Positions 1 through 10,032 are shown, numbered from the stretch's first letter. The stretch: 64,000 nucleotides of DNA from Oegoconia quadripuncta (GCA_949316235.1 OX438758.1:3505731-3569730); one strand, 5' to 3'. Notes: generated from the sequence alone by a model not told the origin. Translations and numbers: made by a program.

Positions 1-422
1 TTCTAAACAATATTAATTCTGTGACATAGGCACCCATCTTATAAGCTGTATCATCTTCTCGGTGACTTCGGCAAGGTTGGTATTTATACGGGAATCAGTA
101 TCATAAGGTTGCATATATAAATGATATCATCTCTTCCACAACTCGGGCCACCTAAAGAGCCGTCTCCTCTGAAATGGAAACAGAATTTCTTCTCGTAGAC
201 AGGTTGTCACATAAATTCAATTCCGGGACGCGTCTAAATGAAGACGTCGCCCGTTCCTTCAAATTGCACGGAGCCCAGCGATACAGCTATTGTTATTTCT
301 TTTTTCCTTCAAATATAATAGCGGAAAGGTTTTGTCTTATTACACTTGTAATTTCGGCTTTGTGAAGTGTTTTTTTAAATTATTCGGAGCGACTATTATT
401 TTTGATTGATTTAAATTACTTA
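1..422. other. No gene recognised
   Basis: AT-rich DNA with a 63-codon open frame at 174-365 that resembles nothing I know. No repeat family of this window is recognisable here. Confidence 0.5.
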
Positions 423-660
423 GACGCCTCCATGGCTCAATGTAAACAACATATAGGGTTTACGAATCGGAGGTCGTGGGTTAGGTCCCCAACGGGGTAC
501 ATGAGTACTCGGTTTGGTTGATGGTAGGGCATTTTGTATGTCCGCCTGGCTAGCTACCACCACCTTCCGGTTGTCAGAGATAAGATAGTCTAGTTCCCCA
601 ATAAGAAGGGATTTCCGGGTTACTGACCCGGAACTATACTTCCACCTTCGGGTTCATTTT
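423..660 (+). repeat. SINE-A copy, internally deleted
   Basis: tRNA-derived SINE. The head reads GCCTCCATGGCTCAATGT (A-box-like) and is followed by a damaged B box and the GGGGTACATG / ACTCGGTTTGGTTG body. The middle (TCTGCCGCCAAGCAGCAATG segment) is missing and the poly(A) end is lost. It abuts an inverted copy, so the two form a large hairpin. Confidence 0.85.
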
Positions 661-662
661 CA

Positions 663-834
663 TTGCTGTTTGGCGGCAGATTTAGATAAGATGGTGGTAG
701 CTAGCCAGGCGGACATTTAATATACCCTACCACCAACCAAACCGAGTACTAAATATGTACCCCGCTGGGGATCGAACCCACGACCTACGAAACGTGAACC
801 CAATTTTGTTTACATTGAGCCACGGAGGCGGTTA
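663..834 (-). repeat. SINE-A head, inverted partner
   Basis: The head and middle of SINE-A on the minus strand, ending in GAGCCACGGAGGCGGTT, which is the complement of the SINE 5' end. It starts where the plus copy stops, so the two elements are joined tail to tail. Confidence 0.85.
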
Positions 835-1344
835 ACTTATAAAGTATGTAGGTATGTAAGTACGAAAGTATACACAAGTGCGCAAATACGCAAACACACA
901 AGTTCCTTTCGTCCGATCCTTTGACGCTTCCGATCATCCCGATTTCGAAGTGAATGGTGTCGTTAGATTCGTCTTGATACCTGGAGTGTCATAGGCCAAT
1001 TTTGTGGTAAAAAAATCCAACATGGCGTACGCAAAATACAAAATATGCTGTGAGGTTTTTGGTATTTAAATACTTATTGATGAAACATCAAATGGTTCAA
1101 AAATTCGGAAAAGCTGAACCAACTCGTGATTTTTGGTAGAAATGTCAGAAATCAAATTCTATCCAAATAAAAAAAGCTGAAGAGGAACAATTTTTCTTTT
1201 AACCAATAACTTCTGAGGCTTGTGAAACTTGTTTCACAGAAGCAATTCTAACTTTTGTGAAAGTCACCGCAAAGCGATATTGCAAACGCATCTATTAAAT
1301 TAGTTTTGCTATTCCCATGTTCCCTTGTTTAGTATATATATATT
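835..1344. repeat. Copy of an unclassified repeat, plus AT-rich DNA
   Basis: The part at about 938-1065 shares long stretches (TTTCGAAGTG..ATGGTGTCG, TTAGATTCGTCTTG, AAAATCCAACATGGCGT) with 8520-8640 and 49555-49610. I believe this non-coding dispersed repeat is widespread in Lepidoptera. Its class is unknown to me. The remainder is AT-rich with no feature. Confidence 0.5.
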
Positions 1345-1402
1345 TTATGCACGACGGGTTCGTACTTGACCTCAATCACACCTGATGTTAAGTGAAGTGG
1401 TA
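1345..1402 (-). repeat. SINE-A 3' tail fragment
   Basis: It contains the SINE-A 3' core in reverse (TTGACCTCAATCACACC, TGATGTTAAGTGAAG). Only the last ~55 bp remain. Confidence 0.75.
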
Positions 1403-1713
1403 TATGGTACTGCGGACCTTGGAAAGCAATAACTAACTATAACTTGAAAATTTTGAAAACACCCCAAAAATTGCTTATACAGGCTGAATTTTTCAAGTCG
1501 ACGTGAAATTGTCAAATCCAAAACTATGAAGAACAGCAAAAAGTACCCAAAGTTTTGATGAAAAGAAAAGTGAAAAATCAATGAGGTGAAGCAACATCAC
1601 TATTTTAACGTGCCCTCAAACTGAACGTTAAGTAATGGGGTCTAGTCATTACTTCCTTATTAGCGACACTATCGAATGATGTGATAATAAAGTTTGAAAA
1701 AAAAAATAACTAA
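1403..1713. other. No gene recognised
   Basis: AT-rich intergenic DNA. A 69-codon minus-strand frame at 1372-1581 overlaps the SINE tail and looks fortuitous. Confidence 0.45.
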
Positions 1714-1877
1714 TGGTGTCGATTCGGATGTACACCAATTAAACTAAATTTTAAACTAAACTAAACTAAAACCAGTTTTGGAGTAGTATTGTCTCTTTCT
1801 CCCTAGAACAGTACGATGCGACGGCACCAGTCCAAAACTGGTTTTAGTTTAGTTGGTGTACATCCGAATCGACACCA
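1714..1877. mobile_element. MITE, GGTGTCGA family, copy 1
   Basis: A 164-bp element with terminal inverted repeats TGGTGTCGATTCGGATGTAC and its complement, followed on each side by runs of an AACTAA-type repeat. The centre carries GTCTCTTTCTCCCT and CAGTACGATGCGACGG, which recur in the copies at 23146 and 24769. There is no coding capacity, so it is non-autonomous. The transposase superfamily is not identified and no clear target duplication is seen. Confidence 0.85.
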
Positions 1878-1956
1878 GCATAGTTAGTTGATTTTTTTTT
1901 TTCAAAATTTCAATTTCGTACCGGTGCGTGTGTTTTTGAAAAAAATATTAAAATAT

Positions 1957-2033
1957 CTATGCCAATAATTTCTATTTCACTTACCTAGTATGCCCTATTT
2001 TTTTCTTTACGGTAAAAAAAAATCATCCGGTAT
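1957..2033 (-). repeat. Unclassified ~70-bp repeat, copy 1
   Basis: In the sense orientation it runs from ATACCGGATGA through ATAGGGCATA and GGTAAGTGAAATAGAA to TTGGCATAG. It is shared with 48353-48421, 53541-53597 and 54355-54428. A short CA/TG-rich stretch lies just beyond the TTGGCATAG end, as at 48422. Confidence 0.7.
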
Positions 2034-2744
2034 AAATTATAGCGTAATTCATTATAGATTTATCATTGCAGTTAGAAACGCGAATGCAGTTGTATCTGCA
2101 ATATGCTTGCTAACTGCTTTCATTGAAACAAGCATAATAAAAACACAAAGCAGTGAATATTAAAATACCACTCAACGACTTTTCACTGAAATCATTCGTC
2201 TTCGATGAAAGGATGCTTCTAAGTTTTAGGCGCAGTCGACTTATTTCAATTTTACTGAATTTTCAGCAAAATTTTCTGTAGTTTCTGAATTCTACTGCGC
2301 CAGTCAAATCGCGAATACATAACGATTTTTGACCCATATCTAAAAGAAGGAGGTATGTGTTTTTTATATGCATGTCCACTGATAACTCCGAGATTCGGCA
2401 GCGGAATTCCATTTGTAAATACACGGGAATCCCGTAAAAATGGTCTTATTGAACTTTCATTACAATTGGTTCAGGTGGTTAGTTTTGTTAAAAAGTTCTA
2501 TATATGACGATGTTTAGTTAGACATTAGAGTCATATTTAGAGTGGATTTGCTAACTTCTACAAATAAACTACGTATATATTGAAATTGTCTCCGAATTCC
2601 GCTCATTTCCTAATTAAATAAGTTGCCGTGAAAGCCGTAAAGTTTAGTCCTCCACCATGGAGCTACTAAATATTAGGAATTTGTTTTGTTTAATTCGTTA
2701 TTAATATTTATATAGGCTTTATCATTGGGGGCTCCACGGAATGC
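2034..2744. other. No gene recognised
   Basis: AT-rich DNA. A weak inverted pair (GGCGCAGTCGAC near 2230 and TTCTACTGCGCCAG near 2288) is the only structure seen. Confidence 0.4.
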
Positions 2745-2925
2745 TTTTTTTATTTTTATCTATGCACAACGGGTTGGTACTTGACCTCAATCACACCTGA
2801 TGTTAAGTGAAGGTCGAAGGTGGAAGCGGACTGACCCGAAAACTCCAACACATTTGGAGGACTGGCTATCTTACCTCTGACAACCGAAACACAACAATGC
2901 TATTAACATTGCTGCTTAACGTCTA
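2745..2925 (-). repeat. SINE-A, 5'-truncated
   Basis: The 3' half of SINE-A on the minus strand: A-rich tail (as T's), GCACAACGGGTTGGTAC, TGACCTCAATCACACC, down to the AACACAACAATGCTATTAAC segment. The tRNA-like head is absent. Confidence 0.85.
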
Positions 2926-3505
2926 AAACACACTAATTTGGCGACGTTATTGTTCTACCTTGCGACTAACACCGAGTTTTCTTTTTGTATGTTTTACATA
3001 CGAGTATGTCACATGGTTGTGGCGAAGTTATCTATCTATGTATATGTAAGATGTTTGTCATTGATATTTTTTCAATGTGTTAGCCCCCGCATGACACCTT
3101 ACGATAGGAATAAGTTTTTCGAAAAGTAACATTTTTCGAAACGAATAAGTCGATTCTAATGAAACTTTGTATACAGAAAGCACGTACATAGATCTAAAAT
3201 GTTTTTAGAGAACATTTTTGAAAAAGAGTATTGAAAACCAATTAGGGCGATTGTAAGTTCTACATAGTAACAGAAAAAATGCAATGATTTTTGGAAAATG
3301 TTTAATGTTTTAGGACAAGAAAATAAGGAAAATTACAAACTTTTCAGATCTATATATCCTGCTTATATGTATACAGTTTCATTAAAATCGACTTATTCAT
3401 TTCGGAGGACTTGAAAGTGTGTATAGAATTAGCTGTGGCATGCTGTGGTCACACGACGACTATGTGTGTAAATAACATTTACCTTAAAATGTATGTAGTA
3501 ATGTA
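2926..3505. other. No gene recognised
   Basis: Contains a 63-codon open frame (2938-3129) with no recognisable homology and AT-rich DNA. Two segments (CGAAACGAATAAGTCGATT near 3138 and AATCGACTTATTCATTTCGG near 3386) are complementary, a possible decayed inverted-repeat element of about 270 bp. Confidence 0.35.
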
Positions 3506-3836
3506 ACCGCCTCCGTGGTTCAATGTAAACAACATTGGGTTTACGATTCGGAGGTCGCGGGTTCGATCCCCAGCGGGGTACATGTTTAAGTACTCGGTTT
3601 GGTTGGTGGTAGGGCATTTTAAATGTCCGCCTAGCTAGCTACCACCATCTTATCTAAATCTGCCGCCAAGCAGCAATGTTAATAGCATTGTTGTGTTCCG
3701 CTTGTCAGAGATAACATAGCCAATCCCCCAAATGTGTTGGGGTTTCCGGGTCAGTACGTTTCCACCTTTGACCTCATCTTCACTTAACATCAGGTGTGAT
3801 TGAGGTCAAGTACGAACCCGTCGTGCATAAAAAGAA
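3506..3836 (+). repeat. SINE-A, full length
   Basis: An essentially complete copy with the head AACCGCCTCCGTGGTTCAAT, the B box GGTTCGATCCC, the body, the conserved 3' core and a short A-rich tail. The minus-strand open frame through it is the antisense of the SINE, not a gene. Confidence 0.9.
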
Positions 3837-4394
3837 AAGTACCTATAATAGGCCTCCTCTATTTCTCATTACAACCTTCTGGAAGCAATGAATTCACGGC
3901 TAAGATAACAACGAGTTATCCCTGGAAGTACACTTCTAATCTTTCAGTAATTAAATCCCTAAATGTAAATGTAAACAGTTGGCTCATCGCAATTTGATTA
4001 TCCTTTTCCTAATCCGAACGGTAGACACTGATAAAATATATCTGCTCTTCTTGAGGTTTCACAATTATGTTGACATATTTTCATGACAATATCACAGATT
4101 TCGTTTTATTGGAAAGTGAACGGGTAATTAAAAAAAAAAAACATTCAAAAATTCATAATTGTTTATTCAATTCACAATCTTACATTTAGGGCCATGTTAA
4201 TAAATCAATCATGAGATTGAGATCGCTCGAGTCTCGCTGCTCCATAACAATGTATCTACTGACGAAAAGAAAAAAATAATAATTAAAAGTAAGAATGTAA
4301 CAACCATAAAAAGAAAAAAAAAACATTAACGATTGTTTGTGTGTGTGTGTGTGTTTTTGCAAACGCGTAAGTATTCAATGTTGAGGGTATTAAT
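3837..4394. other. No gene recognised
   Basis: AT-rich. At 4190-4240 a sequence (GGGCCATGTTAATAAATCAA) resembles one end of the palindromic MITE at 5165. A short GT run lies near 4338. Confidence 0.4.
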
Positions 4395-4404
4395 TTTTCT
4401 GTCA

Positions 4405-5045
4405 TGTAAAATCAAAATCAAAAAATGCTTTATTTTGTAGGTACACAGGGTACACTTAAAATAGTCAGATTTTACATTTTTAAAGCTACTGCTTGTTCAA
4501 AAGGCAATTTTCCCCCGAGAAGAACAAGCAAGAAACTCGAGAGGTCGCTCTTTTAAAAAAGGTTTTTGTATTACAAAATTATTATTTTATATTATAATAT
4601 TTCATTATTAATTGTGAAATAGCCTGGTTATGCGAACAGGGCTGGTTATGTCCATGATTGTTTATCATCTAAATAATCTGATATTTTATAATATGCTTTC
4701 TTAATAAGTTTCTGTTTTATAGTATCTTTAAATTTATTGAAAGGAAGATTTTGTATATCAACAGGAACTTTATTGAAATTTTTGGAAGGAACTTTATTGA
4801 AAATTGAAAAAAACCCTTTGAATGAATTACTGACTTTGTGGAGGCGACTTATGTGACCTGCAAGTTTATCTTTATTTCTTGTATTGACATCATGTTTCTC
4901 ACGTTTTAGATATTGGACAAAAGTTTAGATATTGGACCCAGGTAGTAATAGATTATATCTAGTATTAAGGTAAGGTAGTATTTGTATAGTTTGGTTTCTG
5001 CAATCATTGTAAAATATACCTATATGTTTTTTCCTGCCTATATAT
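4405..5045 (-). pseudogene. LINE-X 3' end: RT C-terminus and 3' UTR
   Basis: On the minus strand this reads the C-terminal tail of a non-LTR reverse transcriptase (NVNTRNK-type motif, SRLHKVSNSFKG, FNKVPVDIQNLPFNKFKDTI, YYKISDYLDDK), interrupted by a short internal duplication. A 3' UTR follows with the hallmark GAGCGACCTCTCGAGTTTCT and an AATAAAGCATTTTTTGATTT tail. It is a 5'-truncated, dead insertion of the family also seen at 5890, 6616, 16250, 39958, 41745 and 60325. The family looks CR1/Jockey-like from the C-terminus only, so the clade is uncertain. Confidence 0.8.
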
Positions 5046-5067
5046 GACTTACCACCAAAATGTTGCC

Positions 5068-5164
5068 GTGCCGTGTGTCGGTGGCTCAGCGGTTCAGACT
5101 CGGTCTCCCAATTTAGAGATCCCGCTTCGATTCCCAGGCAGGCCAATGTACCTACATGTTTCTA
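5068..5164 (+). repeat. tRNA-like SINE head, third family
   Basis: GTGGCTCAGCGGTTCAGACT is an A-box-like motif and GCTTCGATTCCCAGG a B-box-like motif, 45 bp apart. It is interrupted by the MITE that follows. It is not a folded tRNA gene. Confidence 0.6.
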
Positions 5165-5464
5165 AGGCCCGTATTAATAAATCAATCTCAATAGAAGTCT
5201 TGAGGCTGTATCAACCGAGATGCGTCTTAAGCAGTTGACGCTATCTCAAGCTCCGTGCTAATTTATAAACCAATCTTGAGGTCTACTCCGCTGAGATCAC
5301 TTCTCAAGTATTCGCCTCAGCGGCGAATGAATGATAGTCTTGAGTTTCGTCTAAGTATGCACGTGCTTTTCAGGTCTCAAGTTAGGTTTATTAATCAACA
5401 CGTTTACTTGAGACCGATCACAAGACTGTTCGCAATCTTGAGAATGGTTTATTAATACGGGCCT
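5165..5464. mobile_element. Palindromic MITE, GGCCCGTATTAATAAA ends
   Basis: A 300-bp element whose ends are perfect inverted repeats (GGCCCGTATTAATAAA at 5166 and TTTATTAATACGGGCC ending at 5463, extendable by one base). The interior repeats the word CTTGAG / CTCAAG on both strands. It is non-coding. A TA duplication is possible but not resolved. It appears to have landed inside a tRNA-like SINE. Confidence 0.8.
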
Positions 5465-5889
5465 ATGTTCGCATTTACGATGGGCAACTACAGAACCCTA
5501 CACTACGCGTGGACCGACACGCACTTTTTATTTTTCGATTTAAGTAGCCGTCTTCGCGCTTAACTTGAAGACCTCAAGCTGGCAACATTAGGAGTCCACC
5601 ACTGCTTATTATTAGTAAGCATTACGAAGGAAGAAACGAAGGGCTTCGGCGGTAAATGAGCTATTTCAGTCCATCATAGTCCAGAAGCCGGTCAATATTT
5701 TAGTTCCTCTAGATAGTCTCGATTCCGCGCCGTTGGAGAGCTCAGCAAGCAATGGCCGCCTCGCAAATATTAGCTGATGATGTCGGCCGATGAGCATCGA
5801 AAGTGTGTGCTAAATAGATACCCGTTTATTGGTAGCATTTGTTGAAATTATTATTAATTATTTTGCGCAATAAAGAGTATTTGCATTGT
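5465..5889. other. No gene; LINE tail remnant at the right end
   Basis: GC-richer non-coding DNA without recognisable genes. At about 5850-5890 TTTGCGCAATAAAGAGTATT is a CR1-like LINE 3' end, also seen inverted at 63355 and 61120. Confidence 0.45.
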
Positions 5890-6195
5890 ATTACAAAATA
5901 TCAGATTATTTAGATGATAAACATTCATGGGCATGAACAGCCCGTCTCGTAACCAGGCTATTTCACAATTAATAATGAAATATTATAATATAAAATAATA
6001 ATTAATAATTTTGTAACATAATAACCTTTTTTTAAAAAAAGAGCAACCTCTCGAGTTTCTTGCTTGTTCTTCTCAGGGAAAAGTGGCTTTTGGACAAGCA
6101 GTAGCTTAAAAAATGTAAAATCTGACTATTTTAAGTGTACCCTGTGTACCTACAAAATAAAGCATTTTTTGATTTTGATTTTGATTTTGATTGTA
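5890..6195 (+). repeat. LINE-X 3' fragment
   Basis: It begins within the last codons of the RT frame (ATCAGATTATTTAGATGATA, the DYLDDK segment), continues through the GAGCAACCTCTCGAGTTTCT 3' UTR and ends in GATTTT repeats at 6170-6192. Confidence 0.85.
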
Positions 6196-6274
6196 TTAAC
6201 GATGCTAAATTAAAAATATTTATCCTCACTTATGTACTTTTTTAATTTTGACGGTATTAATTGGTAGTCAGTCG

Positions 6275-6440
6275 CACTCGCTATTTGTTTTCAATTAGCG
6301 GCGTTGAGCAATGATAGGCATGATCAGTCGTTGGATGGGTGACCACTTCATATTAATACGAGTATTTCTGTTAAATTGTCGGTTACGGTTGTTTTTAATT
6401 GAAGGCATTCCCGCCCCCATATCCTCCCACTTATTACCAT
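6275..6440 (+). repeat. 5S-rRNA-like SINE, copy 1
   Basis: GTTGGATGGGTGACCACTTC matches the internal-promoter C-box region of 5S rRNA. It is preceded by GCGTTGAGCAATGATAGGC where 5S rRNA has the AAGTTAAGCA block, and followed by the family body (GTCGGTTACGGTTGTTTTTA, ATTGAAGGCA). It is 3'-truncated. Confidence 0.7.
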
Positions 6441-6473
6441 TCTTCATACCAGTGATTTAAGGTCTGAAACCAA

Positions 6474-6615
6474 TCTAACTATTATTGTAAATCCGATAGT
6501 TTGGATGGTTGTGTGTTTATTTGTTTGTTGCTTAATCACGGCGATACGGATGAACGGATTTGGATGAAATTTGGTAGGTAGAACATACCCTGGATTAAGA
6601 CATAGGATATTATTG
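6474..6615 (+). mobile_element. Lep1-like Helitron, left part
   Basis: TCTAACTATTATTGTAAAT followed by TTTGGATGGTTGTGTG, ATGAACGGATTTGGATGA and CCTGGATTAAGACATAGGAT. This is the typical start and middle of lepidopteran non-autonomous Helitrons. It is interrupted at about 6615 and resumes at 7229. Confidence 0.75.
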
Positions 6616-7136
6616 GTGTAGGACCTAGAGAGTCTCTTAGAGATAAGTTTAAGGAAATTAATATCTTACCAATGGCATCTCAATACATTTATGAGAATTT
6701 GTTATATGCAAAAAAAAATGTAACCTTATTCGCTAAAAATAGTGATAGGCACAATGTTAATACAAGGAATAAGAACCAGTTATCTATTTATGTTAGCCGA
6801 CTTCACAAAGTTAGTAAATCCTTCAAAGGGCAATGTATACGCTTTTATAATAAGGTTCCAGTAGACATTCAAAATATGCCTTTAAATAAATTTAAAACAA
6901 TCATAAAACAGAAATTATTAACAAAAGGCTATTATAAAATCACTGACTATTTGAATGTTAAGCAAACATGATAGCTGTCTTATTATTCATATAATTATCA
7001 AATCGCAACCTATAATCTGTTTAAAAGAGCAACCCTAGAGTTTCTTGCTCGTTCTTCTCTGGGGAGTCAGCTTTGTGAATGAGCAGTAAATTTAAACTAT
7101 AATGTAATATTAATATTAATAGTGACGTTTTCAAGT
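6616..7136 (+). pseudogene. LINE-X C-terminal RT fragment and 3' UTR
   Basis: Open over ~118 codons ending at 6971. The last 100 residues start MASQYIYENLL and contain VNTRNKNQLSIYVSRLHKVS, CIRFYNKVPVDIQN and YYKITDYL. This is the C-terminal extension that follows the RT thumb in this LINE family. No catalytic RT motif is present, so it is a 5'-truncated insertion. The 3' UTR has the variant GAGCAACCCTAGAGTTTCTT. It lies inside the split Helitron. Confidence 0.8.
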
Positions 7137-7228
7137 GAGTATTTATGTATGTTTATCCGTTATCTATTTTGCTTAGTTTGGGACTAGATGATTGGTGTAA
7201 GTGTCCAAAATATTTATTATTATTATTA
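7137..7228 (+). repeat. SINE-B 3' fragment
   Basis: It carries TATTTATGTATGTTTATCCG, GCTTAGTTTGGGACTAGATG, ATTGGTGTAAGTGTCC and a TATT-type tail. The tRNA-like head is missing and the ATCCATAGCACAAGC part is deleted. Confidence 0.8.
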
Positions 7229-7322
7229 TTTATCCGGATAAAATGAATAGTTCCCGCGGGATAAACAAATTTTCGGGATTAAGTTAGTCCACGCAGGCGA
7301 AGCCGCGGTCGGAAAGGTAGTA
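7229..7322 (+). mobile_element. Lep1-like Helitron, right end
   Basis: TTTATCCGGATAAAATGAAT, GTTCCCGCGGGATAAACAAA and CACGCAGGCGAAGCCGCGG lead into a GC-rich hairpin and GGTAGTA. This is the degenerate 3' terminus of the Helitron begun at 6474. Confidence 0.75.
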
Positions 7323-7539
7323 TAACTATAAAATTGAAAATTTATATAAATTGAAAAAATGGGTACCATTTAGCTAAAGCAAACCAACTATTTTAAATAC
7401 TAAATATCCTCGAAACGGCTTAACGGCTTTCAATCAAACATGGCTGAGATATAATATATAGATAGATATATACTCGGGTTAAATCTTAAAATATACAAAA
7501 ATTGGAAATTTTGAAAATCTCAATAAGCATAAGACTTAT

Positions 7540-7700
7540 TTAGATGATCCAAATACACAAAAAAATACTACTTCACTTCTGAGTATGTATGTTACTGTTG
7601 ACAAGAAATCTTTAGATTCTAGACTGACTTGATCGTGAATCGAACCCGTCACATCCTATGTGGCTGCACAGATCGCAGCCACTCAACCATGGAGGTAATC
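7540..7700 (-). repeat. tRNA-derived SINE, fourth family
   Basis: In minus orientation the head reads TGGTTGAGTGGCTGCGATCT (A box) then GACGGGTTCGATTCACG (B box), followed by AGTCAGTCTAGAATCTAAAG. This is a SINE head with a short body, not a functional tRNA. Confidence 0.6.
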
Positions 7701-7949
7701 AGAAATACCCATTATGTTTTCAGACTTGTCAGTAATTGATACCGACTGATTAAGGAAGAAAACAAATTGTAATTTGCTTTAAAACTTTCAAAGTAAGTTA
7801 GCATCTTTGTTTTATTAGAACCGACGAAATAATGTTGTGGATTAGGGCTTTGGAAATGTCAATGATAAATCCGGTCGCTTAGTTTGTTTACTAATTAGAT
7901 TTAAGAAGGACGAATTTTCTAAATAAATGAATTTATCGATTGGATATTC
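7701..7949. other. No gene recognised
   Basis: AT-rich intergenic DNA. Confidence 0.4.
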
Positions 7950-8440
7950 AAACTTCAAACTTCAAGCATTTATTTCAACGTAAGATACATGATATCATTT
8001 GTTGAATGTCAATTTAAATCTACTGGAAATAATAAAAGATTATTGCATTTATCTGTCAGTCGGTATGTCCAAGCTACTACCGCTTCGAAAGTCTTCATCT
8101 GTGGGAAAAGAAGCGGCGCAAGAAATCCGTAGGATCATTGTTGTCCTTTTTTTTTTAAATAAAGTATATAACTAATACAATTTAAAAATTTTGGGGAGCT
8201 GGTCGAAGTACACCAAGCGTGTTTGTCATTCAGGTAGTCACTAATTTTATAATAACTCTTTTTTGCTAATGTTATTTTGACATAATCTTTAAATTTTTTC
8301 TCAGTTAGATTAATGATATTCTCAGGTATAAGGTTATAAAAGCGTATACAGTGTCCCACAAATGATGTATTAATTTTGCTTAGTCTGAACATTAGGGGTT
8401 CAAAACTGGAGGAGGTTATCAATTCGGTTGTAAATTTTAC
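7950..8440 (-). pseudogene. LINE C-terminal RT fragment, relative of LINE-X
   Basis: The minus-strand frame (8135-8440) contains PLMFRLSKINTSFVGHCIRF, YNLIPENIINL, KKFKDYVKITLAKKSYYKI and SDYLNDKHAW. The C-terminus is clearly related to the LINE-X tail but diverged. The 3' UTR runs to about 7950, where AAGCATTTATTTCAACG marks the antisense tail. It is 5'-truncated and abuts another repeat. Confidence 0.75.
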
Positions 8441-8660
8441 CCGACTGCCCAAGGAAGGAAGGTAATGATTTTCGAGTGTCTATGTCCTTTGGAGCCTCCT
8501 GTAGTCTAAACGGGTTGACCTATTTCGAAGTGCATGGTGTCGCTAGATTCGTCTTGGTACCCGCAGTGTAATAGGATACATTTTATGATAAAAAAAATCC
8601 AACATGGCGTCCGTAAATTACAAAATAGCTGTAGGGTTTTTAATTTTACAATAATAATAA
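8441..8660 (+). repeat. Unclassified repeat starting ACCCGACTGCCCAAG
   Basis: It shares ACCCGACTGCCCAAG, TTTTCGAGTGT, CTCCTGTAG..CTAAAC and AAGTGCATGGTGTC with 49470-49620, and its 3' part with 938-1065. It has no open frame. Confidence 0.6.
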
Positions 8661-8688
8661 CTCGGTCGTTTATAAACAGATTTAACCG

Positions 8689-8840
8689 CCTCCGTGGCTC
8701 AATGTAAACAACATAGGCTTTACAAATCCGAGGATCCCGGGGTCGATCCCCAGCGGGGTACATGTTTAGTACTCGGTTTGTTTGGTGGTAGGACATTTTA
8801 AAATGACCGCCTGGCTAGCTACCACCATCTTTTCTAAGTC
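8689..8840 (+). repeat. SINE-A, 3'-truncated
   Basis: Head AACCGCCTCCGTGGCTCAAT and body to ACCACCATCTTTTCTAAGTC. The 3' half is missing. Confidence 0.85.
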
Positions 8841-9915
8841 GAAAACAAAATCCATTTTCATATGAAATTCGCGTTTTGGCGCCATCAAAGTATACGTGAT
8901 AACTTGGAAAATAAGGACGCCTGGGCACAGATTACTAATAAGTTACTAAAGTAAGCCTGGGGGCCGATCGCGCTAAATTTGAACGATAATACCAAAGCTA
9001 AACCATAACCAAAAACATTACGTTAAGCGCATTTCGTATCGTTCTAATAATTTGAACGGAAATTAACCTAGTTTTTTTTTAATACTCGTGGTTAGCTCTA
9101 AACATTTTGGGTTTGGTTTTACTTTGGTAGCGTTAACTATAGTTATTTTTTGTGACCAATTATATATAATTGATAATTTTTTATATCATCTAAACTAAAG
9201 CTAAACCAAAACCAAAAACGTTCCGTTCGAAGGATTAAACCATTGTTAAATAGCAAGATTCTGCTTCAACAGTATAAAAATATATACAACCACGAACAAC
9301 TGAAGATACTAGCATGCTCGTAAACAAACCAATTCAGACATGCTTATAGCACGCCCCCTCCTACCCCGCCTCAGGTAGCACGCCCAAAAATCGAACGTCA
9401 ATCAATTTCTAAGCATGCTCGTATAAACATGCTCGATACTAGCAATGGTTTCGACACTCATGCCACTAGGTATCACTGGCTCATTAATAGCATTCTTACG
9501 TGCTACTTACTAGCAGGTCTATCTGTACCTTATAAGTTTTAATAGATTTAAACGTACGTATTAGTTAGTATGATTTATAACAGGTACAGCACTATTCCCT
9601 ACCCTCAATTTCCCTTAATTTCTCATCCTATCGTAGGGGTAACCAGTAAACATCCTATCTGACACTCGGGTCGAGCACATCGCTATTGAGCTCCCAATTC
9701 AGCAGTGAAGTCATAAAGCGAAATCAGCCGTGTTAAACCACGCAAAATAGCAAATAAATCATAGAAAACTTATAGTAAAACAGCGAATCATCTCGTCTGG
9801 AGGCTGTGGAAGACCGAGGAGGCCTGCGTCCATATCAACTAGCACGCGGAGCAGACAGGAACCATGTTTGCCCCAAATCCCTTTCTTCCCGACACCCCAC
9901 CCACTTTGAGTCGGG
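8841..9915. other. No gene; decayed repeats
   Basis: Two direct copies of a CTAAACCA..AACCAAAAAC motif lie near 9001 and 9194, and a diverged inverted copy (GGTTTGGTTTTACTTTGG) near 9111, suggesting an old MITE. CAAGCATGCTCG-type words recur at about 9310-9440. No coding region is recognised. Confidence 0.4.
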
Positions 9916-10032
9916 ATTTTTTTTTATGCTATTTTTTTTTACGGGTTGGTACTTGACCTCAATCACACCTGATGTTAAGTGAAGATGAGGTCGAAGGTGG
10001 AAGCGTACGGATCCGGATACCCCAACACATTT
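9916..10032 (-). repeat. SINE-A 3' fragment
   Basis: Minus-strand tail (T-run), GGGTTGGTACTTGACC, CACACCTGATGTTAAGTG and CCCCAACACATTT. It is 5'-truncated. Confidence 0.8.

Noticed and set aside
174..365. Short host gene at the left edge
   Set aside because: 63 codons, no homology, no codon-like pattern. The chance expectation in 64 kb is many such frames.
1730..1775. AAACTAAACTAAACT run as telomere-type repeat
   Set aside because: It lies inside a MITE next to its inverted ends and recurs with that element. The insect telomere repeat is TTAGG.
3429..3617. Recurrent frame reading MPYHQPNRVLKHVPRWGSNP (also 12872-13246)
   Set aside because: It is SINE-A read antisense. It recurs with each copy and breaks with each copy.
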